From the NCBI GenBank assembly GCA_947489315.1, contig CANLCX010000001.1, positions 1,304,775 to 1,368,774 on the forward strand: a stretch of DNA of 64,000 bases, given 5' to 3'. Under the pieces are notes generated by a model that saw only the letters and a list, made by a program, of their open reading frames with translations, was not told the origin of the DNA and did no database searches. Of this stretch, positions 10,201 to 17,315 are shown piece by piece. The translations under genes and the position numbers were made by a program. The DNA comes from an uncultured Sphingomonadaceae bacterium (lineage in GTDB: Bacteria > Pseudomonadota > Alphaproteobacteria > Sphingomonadales > Sphingomonadaceae). Each line of letters begins with the position of its first letter. Position 1 is the stretch's first letter.

Positions 10201-12307
10201 GGTCTTCAATTTCGAGGCCGCGCCATACGCTAACCCGCACTTTGCCGTCTGGGCTTTTCTTGGTTCCGTCAAAAGACAGGCCGTTAACCGCTTTACCGTT
10301 AACCGAAAGCTCGACTTTCTGGCCGGGAAGATGCTTGATAGCGACACGCAGCGCTTTAACTCGTGGATTATAGTTTTCCCCAGGAAACACCCATTCAATA
10401 CCGGGTGCTTGGCCGGTCAGCCAGTCGCTTTCAGCGCCAGCAGCTTGTGGATCCGATAGGATTTCAGGCTTTTGATAGGTTTCGACAGCTTGCATTTCAC
10501 GAGCTGCGACTTTGTGTGCACGGAAATCTGCGCGTTTCAGGGCGCCGCCACGGCCTTCGACAAAGCGAGAAATGTCGCTGCCAGCGGCGCGTGTGTTCTG
10601 CGCGCAGTTAATCGGGGCCATATCGGCCGCGAAAGTCGACGGATCAACCTGTACGACGTGCAAACCCGGCTTGATGCCTTCGAAATGATAGCGGCCTTCT
10701 TCGTCGGTAATGGCGTAGGTTCCATCCTGCAACATGACCCGAATTCCGCCAATTCCATTGGCTTCACGTGGATCTACGTTACATCCGCCGTCGGTTACGC
10801 GGCCAATAATCGTGAACCTTTCGGAGATACCGTCGCGCTCGATACGGACGGGTACGCTGGTCACCAGGCTTTCGGCACCGCGATTATCGCGCGCTTGGGC
10901 CGTGTTGATGGCATCGCCGGGCTGTGCGTCCTGACGCACTTCCGCCAAATAAGTAAGCAATCCGCTCGCCGCAGGGGCGAGAGCGGGAACGCTGACCGAG
11001 AAATTCTGTCCATTGGGCTGGACAACGGGCGTGACGAGAGCGCCGTTATAGCGAACGGTGTTGATGCGCAGGCGCATTGCGTTCGGTAACTGGTCCTCAA
11101 TCGTAATCGCGCCGGTGGTGCGCGCGGGATCGCTATTCTGCACCGTAACCCGATATTGAATGGCATCACCCGGCACAGCAATCGCAGTGGATGCCGTTTT
11201 AGTGATGGTTATGGGCACGCCGGGCCGGTCGAGCGGGACATCGACCCTTACCGGAGCGGGGTCATTCAGCGTGATGATACCGCCGTAGGAGCCATCCACA
11301 ATCGTGAAAGGCAGTCCGTCGGTCCGCTGAAAGCCCGCCAGTTGCGCCGGCGTTGCCGTCGATGGCGCTGTATAGGGCGCTGGGGGCTCTATCAGCAGCC
11401 GGTATTGTCCGGGGCGGGCAAAGGGGAAGCGATAGAAGCCTTCGGTGAAATTATACACATTGCCGCCGCTATCGGTCACGGATCCGCCGGAAATCACTGT
11501 GCTGGGGAACACAGAAACACCGTCATCACCGAAAACCTCTGCCGGTAGGCCTGTGGCAACGTCTATCAACGTTACCCGTGTACCATCAACAGGGGCGCCA
11601 TCGCCGCTGTCAAAGGTTTCACCAAAGGGATCGATCAAAATCCCTATTTCGACTGTGCCAATGGCACTACCGCTGACTTCATCAATACCGACATTGAGCT
11701 GATCGCCAGGCTGCACGGACAGGACGCAATCGCCCTGGACCGGCGCAGGCGGTATCGCTGCGGTATTGATCATGCCAACGAAACGGCCGCTATTTACCTC
11801 AGTTTCGATGATATTGATTGTCTCACGGTCGCCAGAAGGCGTCGTGAGAACAATATCGAAACTGTCGATAGCGGCGCTACTCAAATTCTTGTTTGGGGCA
11901 AGAACTGAGACAATTAATGGCTCTCCAGCACGGATTCTGTCCGTTTCCATGATGGAAGCCGGGCTGGTATTGGTTCCGGCGAACACACCGCGGAGCTCAA
12001 CGGGGACATTGCCGCCGGAGCCTCTGCAGATAGTGCCGGGAAGGGGAATCTGTTCCGCGCCGGGCGGATCATCAAAATGGAATAATGTGATCTCAGGCGG
12101 CACTGTTGGGGGTGCCACGACCTGAATATCGACGCGATTGGACGGGGTTTGCAGGCGTTGATTGCCCACATCCCATTCGGCCTCTGCGACGTTCGTTATA
12201 AGAGGAAAGCTTTGTGCATGTACGGGAACCATAGAGGCAGGCGCGATCATCGCTCCTGCAGCAAGCGCCAGGCCAACTGGCTTAAAAAATTTGGTTAACC
12301 GTTTCAT
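7208..12307 (-). CDS. Large secreted DUF11/carboxypeptidase-regulatory-like protein with C-terminal outer-membrane beta-barrel
   Basis: Start placed at MKRLTKFFKP (12307), which gives a signal peptide ending ...PVHAQS. DUF11-like segment (ITITKTASTAIAVPGDAIQYRVTVQN), CarboxypepD_reg-like segment (GRVTDGGC...GIRVMLQDGTYAITDEEGRYHFEGIKPGLHVV), long barrel-like C-terminus ending ...LGNLGF. Confidence 0.8.
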   Translation of the reverse strand: MKRLTKFFKPVGLALAAGAMIAPASMVPVHAQSFPLITNVAEAEWDVGNQRLQTPSNRVDIQVVAPPTVPPEITLFHFDDPPGAEQIPLPGTICRGSGGNVPVELRGVFAGTNTSPASIMETDRIRAGEPLIVSVLAPNKNLSSAAIDSFDIVLTTPSGDRETINIIETEVNSGRFVGMINTAAIPPAPVQGDCVLSVQPGDQLNVGIDEVSGSAIGTVEIGILIDPFGETFDSGDGAPVDGTRVTLIDVATGLPAEVFGDDGVSVFPSTVISGGSVTDSGGNVYNFTEGFYRFPFARPGQYRLLIEPPAPYTAPSTATPAQLAGFQRTDGLPFTIVDGSYGGIITLNDPAPVRVDVPLDRPGVPITITKTASTAIAVPGDAIQYRVTVQNSDPARTTGAITIEDQLPNAMRLRINTVRYNGALVTPVVQPNGQNFSVSVPALAPAASGLLTYLAEVRQDAQPGDAINTAQARDNRGAESLVTSVPVRIERDGISERFTIIGRVTDGGCNVDPREANGIGGIRVMLQDGTYAITDEEGRYHFEGIKPGLHVVQVDPSTFAADMAPINCAQNTRAAGSDISRFVEGRGGALKRADFRAHKVAAREMQAVETYQKPEILSDPQAAGAESDWLTGQAPGIEWVFPGENYNPRVKALRVAIKHLPGQKVELSVNGKAVNGLSFDGTKKSPDGKVRVSVWRGLEIEDRSNKLTARVVDKNGRLVQELSRDVHYSASPLNAELLKDRSVLIADGVTRPIIAVRLTDRDGKPAHHGLVGDFSVPAPYAPAIEVDAQQANQLSGLERGAPVWRVEGDEGIAYIELAPTTASGSVSVTFPFQDGEVSREQRIETWLDPGNRPWTVVGFAAGTVGFNTLDERLEDLVDDDDNINVDGRVALYAKGRVTGKWLMTLAYDTDKKEDETRFAGVIDPRRYYTVYADRSEQRYDAASVRRLYLKLERPQFYALFGDYETGINEPELARYQRAFNGVKAEYRNDQVSALAFGADAANRFRREEIQGNGLSGPYALATRDIIANSERITLETRDRLRSDRIVERKELTRHIDYDIDYLAGTLRFREPILSRSSGLDPQFIIAEYEVLGVGGRDINAGGRLTYQSKDQKFKIGATAIHDEDESVKSDLVGVDVRYRPNLKTEFRAEVASSDSEAKAASTLSGEPEGSDSAVAWLIEAEHHGSKFDVLAYVRKQSAGFGLGQLNASESGTRKFGIDARVRLSDKLSLSASGYQENFLTTNARRRSGTAEVEYRNNDTALRAGVVHAEDRLSDGTVNRSTLARLGATQKLFDGKLELDAQTEFALGGQDESIDFPARHSFTARYAITNDIKLVGTYEIADGENIDARTARIGVDVAPWDGARAVVSANQQEITEFGPRTFAAYGLTQSIPLNDKWTIDFSLDGNETLGGFDRSDVINDEQPVASGGFLGNDGSLTEDFVAVTAGATYRDDDWSWVSRAEYRDGDISERYGFTSAVLKQIGEGSSVGALGSIFHAEDETGTSTQVIEAEASWAHRPADSQWSWLEKLEFREDKVRNATAGTSGPIGGAPLLVNGDVTSRRIINSLSVNYTPIDADDGIFTEAGEYSFFWGSRYVFDKFGEDDVKGWSNVIGADVKFDLSDTIDIGGQATARIGTDFDTIAYSGGPSIGITPFKNGYISLGYNVVGFEDRDFEESRYTRDGPFITFRLKFDQQTLGNLGF

Positions 12308-12310
12308 GCA

Positions 12311-12356
12311 AAAAAGGGGAGGTGGCGGCCTACCGGAAAGCCCGGTAAGCCGCCAC
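12311..12356 (-). terminator. Intercistronic stem-loop followed by a U-run (terminator/attenuator-like) before the barrel gene
   Basis: On the minus strand gtggcggcttaccgg-gcttt-ccggtaggccgccac (15 bp, one U-G wobble), then ctcccctttttt, directly before the ATG at 12307. Confidence 0.6.
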
Positions 12357-12369
12357 ATTCCGCTATTTT

Positions 12370-13425
12370 CTAGTCTACCGTCACACGGAAGATCAGAGCA
12401 CGGGCCGAGTTGGCCGCGATGTCTGACAAGGTGCCGCTGACGACTGGATCGGCGAACGAACCACCGGCAGTACCACCTGAACAGACCTGTGATGCGCCCG
12501 GAGAGGCCACAGTACCGTCAACGAGGATAGAACCTGCTGAGAAGGTCACGCCACCGGCAGGAGTATCTGCTGGCAGTGTATCCGAAATCGTCACGCTGGT
12601 GGCCGTTGCCGACAGTGGAGCGTTAGCGACAGAGATACAATATTCAACAACTGCACCCGGAATAGCCTTTGGATTGGTCGTTCCGTTGATCGGATCGCTG
12701 ACAACACGGCTACTTTTGAACACCGAAATGTCGGCGGCAGAAACGGTATAGTCATCGCCAGCCGCTTCCGTTGCGTCTTCGCCAGCATCTGCAAATACGG
12801 TTTCAACCGTGTTCGCACCGTTTGCGGAGCCGCTGTCATTGGTCAATGCAGCACCAAGGGTCGCTGCACCGTCATCTTCACGCGCAACGGCTGTCAAAAC
12901 AACACCCGATACATCGCCCGTGCTCTGTCCAGCGTCTACATCGCCGAGGATATAGACGGTCTGGTTATCATCAGCGGCAAGCGCATTGATGAATGTCGCG
13001 GTGTCTTCACCGGGCTGATAGCCAGGTGTAGCGCCGGATTCGACGAATACCTGGAGGCCCGTGACATCAAAATTGTCGGTTCCACCGTTTGTGGCTGGAC
13101 CCTGAGATGCTGCGAGGCTGAAATCCAGCGAAGCGTTGGATGTGTTGGTCACAACAAACGTCGTCACCGCGTCATTTTGACCCGGCGATACGTTGGTTGT
13201 TGCCGTATCCGATGCCGCAACAGTCAAGTTAATCTGTCTATCGACGACAAACGTGTCTGAATCGGTCTCGGCCGTCTGTGTGACGCCCCCAACTTGAAAG
13301 CTGACGCTCACATTGTTGGTTATATCGGTGCCTGACGTCGTTCCTGCAGCAAATGCCGGGTTTGCACCCAGCATAGCGGCAGTAACAGCGCCTGTGGCAA
13401 CGAGAAGCTTCAGTTTACTGGTCAT
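12370..13425 (-). CDS. Secreted DUF11-like repeat protein
   Basis: Signal peptide MTSKLKLLVATGAVTAAMLGANPAFAAG; DUF11-like C-terminal half (SVFKSSRVVSDPINGTTNPKAIPGAVVEYCISVAN...ISDTLPADT); paralog of 13977-15011. Confidence 0.8.
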   Translation of the reverse strand: MTSKLKLLVATGAVTAAMLGANPAFAAGTTSGTDITNNVSVSFQVGGVTQTAETDSDTFVVDRQINLTVAASDTATTNVSPGQNDAVTTFVVTNTSNASLDFSLAASQGPATNGGTDNFDVTGLQVFVESGATPGYQPGEDTATFINALAADDNQTVYILGDVDAGQSTGDVSGVVLTAVAREDDGAATLGAALTNDSGSANGANTVETVFADAGEDATEAAGDDYTVSAADISVFKSSRVVSDPINGTTNPKAIPGAVVEYCISVANAPLSATATSVTISDTLPADTPAGGVTFSAGSILVDGTVASPGASQVCSGGTAGGSFADPVVSGTLSDIAANSARALIFRVTVD

Positions 13426-13451
13426 TACTGGTCTCCTGTTTCACTAATTTT

Positions 13452-13477
13452 GGATCGCCAAACCCCCGCGGCGATCC
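13452..13477. other. Intercistronic stem-loop
   Basis: ggatcgcc-N10-ggcgatcc between the 159 aa and 351 aa cistrons. Confidence 0.45.
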
Positions 13478-13491
13478 GATACGGTTTGCGG

Positions 13492-13971
13492 TCACTTTAC
13501 AGTACCGCGAAAGACAAGTTTCCCTTCAGAACCCACTGAAAGGGCACTATTAAATTTCCACTTGATATGCGTTACGTCGCTCATCAGGGCAGGGCGGACC
13601 TCCCCATTTTCGCGCGTATAGGTAAGAGCCGCGAGCGACCCCCATTTTTTGCCTCCGTCAACGGAGACAATTTCGGTGCCATCAGACGTTCCATTGAACG
13701 CGACCGCTTTGGGGAGCGGATTGGTGACAGAGAAATCAGTTGCCGGCGTGCTGCCAACATTCTTATATTTGACAACGAACACCAGATTATCGCCCGGAAC
13801 GACGGTTTTTGGCTCTTCGAGCATGACGGCCGTCTTGCCATCCGGCTTTTCCACCGTACGTTCGACAAAAACGTCGCTGGAAAGCGAAACATTGTTAGCC
13901 GCTATTGCTGTTCCTGGAATTGCCAGGGCAGCCAACATAGCTAAGCGCTTTAGAAGATTGATTTTCATCAT
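13492..13971 (-). CDS. Small secreted DUF11-like protein (single domain)
   Basis: Signal peptide ...LAMLAALAIPGTAIAAN; PGDNLVFVVKYKNVGSTPATDFSVTNPLPKAV is DUF11-like; ends GKLVFRGTVK. Confidence 0.75.
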   Translation of the reverse strand: MMKINLLKRLAMLAALAIPGTAIAANNVSLSSDVFVERTVEKPDGKTAVMLEEPKTVVPGDNLVFVVKYKNVGSTPATDFSVTNPLPKAVAFNGTSDGTEIVSVDGGKKWGSLAALTYTRENGEVRPALMSDVTHIKWKFNSALSVGSEGKLVFRGTVK

Positions 13972-13976
13972 ATTTC

Positions 13977-15011
13977 TCAGTCAATTGTTACTTGGAAAGT
14001 GATGGTGCGGGTTTGGCCGCCGGGGACAGTGCCTAGGCTGACTGCAATTTCGCTGCCATCATATGAGCCCGCATCAGCATCGGCATCGCTATCGGTCAGG
14101 CCTGCGCCCTCCAGCGTGATGCTTTCCGCCGTATAGGTAGTGTCTGCCGGTATATCATCGGTGACATTCAGGTTGGTGAGACTGCCTGACCCGGTAATCG
14201 TTGCAACCAGTTGATAGGTGATAGTTGCACCCGGTACGGCTTCGTTGCCACCAAACTGGTCCGTAATGGTCGCGCTTTTTACCAAAGCGACCTGTGCTGC
14301 TTGAATAAGGAAGAAGCTGCTGGCTTCGCCATCTGCACCGGTTGAGCCAACAACTGCGTCCCCGCCGCCATCGCCTTGTCCGGCAAAGCTTGTTCCCGGT
14401 GTTCCGCTGCCGGTTATGGCTACAGCGGAAAGCTCGACTTCGGCCCGCTGCCCATCCGTTGCGGACACGGGGATGTCGGAAAGAATGAAAATATTGACGC
14501 TGGCATCTGGAGCCAGAACCGGGTCGTTTGAGCCCGGAGAGTATAGAGTGTCTACACCGGCATCAAAAACGCCGTTATCATCGGTATCAATATAGATAAC
14601 CGCATTGCTGGTATCAAAGTCGTCACCACCCTTGGCGGTATCAGCTGTGAGCGTGAAGGCTTCGTTACCATTTCCGGTATTGGTAACCTGATAGGTTGTG
14701 ACTTGTTGTGTGACACCGCTATCTACGGCGATATCGCCGGGGTCGCTGGACGCGACGGTAACGTCGAGCAATTCATCAACTGTGATGGTCACCGTATTGG
14801 AATCGATGACTACTGGTCCACCTGGGCCGTCATAAGAGGCCTGAGCGGTGTTTAATATGTCGGTACCCGCAATTGTTCCCGCTGCATGGGCAATAGAGGA
14901 ACCAAAGGCGAGAGCAGACAGGCTCGTCGCTAGGGTCATGGCGCCACGGAACGCGAGCCAGCTTTTCGATCGCTTGGAGCCGATCACAAGTGCTTTAGGT
15001 ACATATTTCAT
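13977..15011 (-). CDS. Secreted DUF11-like repeat protein, first gene of operon
   Basis: Signal peptide ...ALAFGSSIAHAAG; GTDILNTAQASYD N-terminal motif shared with the 351 aa paralog; DUF11-like region; ends RTITFQVTID. Confidence 0.8.
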   Translation of the reverse strand: MKYVPKALVIGSKRSKSWLAFRGAMTLATSLSALAFGSSIAHAAGTIAGTDILNTAQASYDGPGGPVVIDSNTVTITVDELLDVTVASSDPGDIAVDSGVTQQVTTYQVTNTGNGNEAFTLTADTAKGGDDFDTSNAVIYIDTDDNGVFDAGVDTLYSPGSNDPVLAPDASVNIFILSDIPVSATDGQRAEVELSAVAITGSGTPGTSFAGQGDGGGDAVVGSTGADGEASSFFLIQAAQVALVKSATITDQFGGNEAVPGATITYQLVATITGSGSLTNLNVTDDIPADTTYTAESITLEGAGLTDSDADADAGSYDGSEIAVSLGTVPGGQTRTITFQVTID

Positions 15012-15142
15012 GGGTTTGATATGCAGGAAAAAGGCAAATATTTCGTAAAGATGACGTCAGAAACTTGGTGACGGCAGTTTCACGAAAAACCCCTGAAATC
15101 AGGGATTTATGTGCGATCCAAAGGGTGTTTTTGGCGTTTTGC

Positions 15143-15158
15143 TTAACGCTCTATTAAC
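15143..15158 (+). promoter_or_regulatory. CtrA-type box TTAA-N7-TTAAC
   Basis: TTAACGCTCTATTAAC read directly; about 130 bp upstream of the minus-strand DUF11 operon start. Confidence 0.55.
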
Positions 15159-15194
15159 TGTAACATATTGTAACATGAGCAAACACCTGTAACA
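15159..15194 (+). promoter_or_regulatory. Three direct repeats of TGTAACA
   Basis: TGTAACA at 15159-15165, 15169-15175 and 15188-15194 (offsets 10 and 19 bp). Confidence 0.4.
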
Positions 15195-15413
15195 TTTGAT
15201 CCGAATTGAGTGTTTTTGATAGACGTTGTGGAAAGCAGGCCGAACCGGTCAAATTGACGTCAGATGGATCCGTGTGGCGGTTGGAATTGTTTATGCAAAT
15301 CAGCGCTAACCAAAATTTCTTTGCTTGATTGCAAGAGTGTTGTTGACAGTCAGGCAGAGCTCTTATACTTGCGCTTCTCCACCGCATAACCCGGCAAACA
15401 TGCCGGTGCATAA

Positions 15414-15490
<77 letters not shown>

Positions 15491-15510
15491 TTCCCTCAAA
15501 AAGGAGGGAA
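15491..15510 (+). terminator. Stem-loop just 3' of tRNA-Asp
   Basis: ttccctc-aaaaag-gagggaa; no T-run follows, so terminator status is tentative. Confidence 0.45.
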
Positions 15511-15518
15511 TTGGCGGT

Positions 15519-15770
15519 TCAGGAACGGAATTTCCCGGTATTCATCCACAATAGCAGCGGTTTGATGGGAAATATCCAGATGATCCCTGCTATTATGTAG
15601 ATGGGAAGTTGCAGCCAAAAGTTCAGGTCACTGATCCAGTCCATCAGGCTGACCACGATACCGCACCAGATCAGGATAAAGACCAATATCAAGATCATAC
15701 CAAATGGCGTGCGCCAATTGGGTGCATCTGGAGGGTTATGAGGGGTTTGATTGTCCGGTTCTGTCGTCAT
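15519..15770 (-). CDS. DUF2842-like small membrane protein
   Basis: 83 aa with two TM segments; ...YIIAGIIWIFPIKPLLLWMNTGK. Confidence 0.65.
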   Translation of the reverse strand: MTTEPDNQTPHNPPDAPNWRTPFGMILILVFILIWCGIVVSLMDWISDLNFWLQLPIYIIAGIIWIFPIKPLLLWMNTGKFRS

Positions 15771-16351
15771 GACGTCACATTAACCTTTTGAATTATCTCA
15801 CATTCTGTGATGATCATATGTAAGGTAACGTCATGCGGCTCAGCTGGAAGAATATCGGCTTCCTGCACGGACCATGCGAACCCTATTCGGGTCGCTTGCG
15901 GATATTTTTCAAAGGTCCGATCATAATGGCCGCCGCCTTGTCCGAGTCGACCCATGGATCGATCAAAAGCGACCATCGGAGCTATGATCAGGTCCGGAAC
16001 CACCAAAGGACAATCTGAGCCGGGTTCGGATATACTCTTAAATCCCGATTCCAACAGATCGATATTGTCGACTTGGCGGAATTCCAAGGGGGAATCACCG
16101 GTAACTGCTGGAAAGGCGAGCGTTTTACCCGCCTCGATAAGATATTCCGCGAGTCTGATCGTCGGTGCTTCTGAGCCCATCGAGCTATAGAGAGCGATGG
16201 TTTCGCTTTGTTCAATCAGCTTTGCCAGTGGGGACGGCGGGCGGCGGAAAGCCAAGCCTCGCGTAGCGGCATCCAATTGGCCGTGAAAGGCGTCGCGCCG
16301 ACGCCGATATTCTTCACGTAACTTCTTCTTTTGTTCTGATAAGCTATTCAA
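15767..16351 (-). CDS. fau: 5-formyltetrahydrofolate cyclo-ligase
   Basis: KKKLREEYRRRRDAF, YSSMGSEAPT, GRLGQGGGHYDRTF; adjacent to zapA and the 6S RNA interval. Confidence 0.9.
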   Translation of the reverse strand: MNSLSEQKKKLREEYRRRRDAFHGQLDAATRGLAFRRPPSPLAKLIEQSETIALYSSMGSEAPTIRLAEYLIEAGKTLAFPAVTGDSPLEFRQVDNIDLLESGFKSISEPGSDCPLVVPDLIIAPMVAFDRSMGRLGQGGGHYDRTFEKYPQATRIGFAWSVQEADILPAEPHDVTLHMIITECEIIQKVNVTS

Positions 16352-16404
16352 AGAAATATCTTTCTTGGGAAAGGTGACGGGACCGCCATGGTCGTTTGCC
16401 GGAA

Positions 16405-16562
16405 AATCCTCTGACGCCTATTACGTCAGGTGGGCGCCATATGCTTCGGACCCGACTTCCGAAGAAATCCGCAATCCGGGCAGGGACAGCTCCCTATGTT
16501 GTTATATCGCCTCAGGGATGTTCGCTTCTAGCTCGTATCAGGCAGTACCCGTCGCCTACTAT
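16405..16562 (-). ncRNA. ssrS: 6S RNA (approximate boundaries)
   Basis: Non-coding gap between zapA and fau, the classic ssrS position. The minus strand reads gaagcgaacatccctgaggcgatataac...atagggagctgtccctg..., resembling the 6S RNA 5' arm. Confidence 0.75.
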
Positions 16563-16928
16563 CTAGGGATGATTGCTGCTCTGCTCAAGGCTGTTCGCAA
16601 AAGCTTCCGCACGATCGGCTAGTTTCTCCAGTGCAACTAACACGCGTTCGTCCTCAGCATCATTGGTTTTCTGGGCCTTAGAGGCTGATGGAATCGCTGG
16701 TTGGGGCGTTGGTGTATTGGCAGTTGCCGTCTTGGTGCCGTGCAGTTCGTCAGCCAGCAAAAGCGATGTAAACAGCAGCATCCGGCTCTCGGTCAATCCG
16801 GCAGGATCGCCTGCTTCTCCGGCCTTTGCGTCGACCATTGCGCCCAGCTTGACGAGATGATCCTCTTCGCCGTCCTGACAGGTCACCATGAAGGTACGAC
16901 CGCCAATTTCCAGCTTTACCTGGGCCAT
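16563..16928 (-). CDS. zapA: Cell division protein ZapA
   Basis: MAQVKLEIGGRTFMVTCQDGEEDHLVKLGAMVDAKAG plus C-terminal coiled coil. Confidence 0.88.
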   Translation of the reverse strand: MAQVKLEIGGRTFMVTCQDGEEDHLVKLGAMVDAKAGEAGDPAGLTESRMLLFTSLLLADELHGTKTATANTPTPQPAIPSASKAQKTNDAEDERVLVALEKLADRAEAFANSLEQSSNHP

Positions 16929-16929
16929 A

Positions 16930-17121
16930 TCAGTGCTCCTGCCGAGCGATCAGCCCGTCTATTGTGTGAATGGCCTGTTTCATTTCTTGTTTTAAGGCCG
17001 CATGGCGCTGTTCCAGCGCTTGATCGGGTTGTTGGCCGATTGCTGCTTCCTTGGTCGCTTGAATGCGACTGAGCGCTCGTTCTATGCGACCTATCGCTAG
17101 GATCACTCGTTCGTTTTCCAT
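16930..17121 (-). CDS. Small coiled-coil protein directly upstream of zapA
   Basis: 63 aa, heptad-like and charged; 1 bp before zapA. Confidence 0.65.
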   Translation of the reverse strand: MENERVILAIGRIERALSRIQATKEAAIGQQPDQALEQRHAALKQEMKQAIHTIDGLIARQEH

Positions 17122-17315
17122 GACTTGGTTCCGACATATAAGTTATTGTGTTTCATTGATAACAATCTAACGCCGTCGCGTAAACAGGAGATCGGTGAAG
17201 CGTAGCCTTGACGATATGAGCGTAGGCCAGCAAAGGGTGTGTGAAAATGGCGAATCGGTAGATTTCCTAAGTCCACCGTTGTCATCACTTGATCACTGCT
17301 GGGGATCCGAAAAAT

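Noticed and set aside
10472-11089. 205 aa plus-strand ORF inside the large DUF11/barrel gene
   Set aside because: Antisense overlap with the strongly supported minus-strand CDS.
15154-15411. 85 aa minus-strand ORF in the promoter region of the DUF11 operon
   Set aside because: Cys/His/Arg-scattered composition; overlaps the tRNA promoter region and candidate regulatory sites; no family resemblance.
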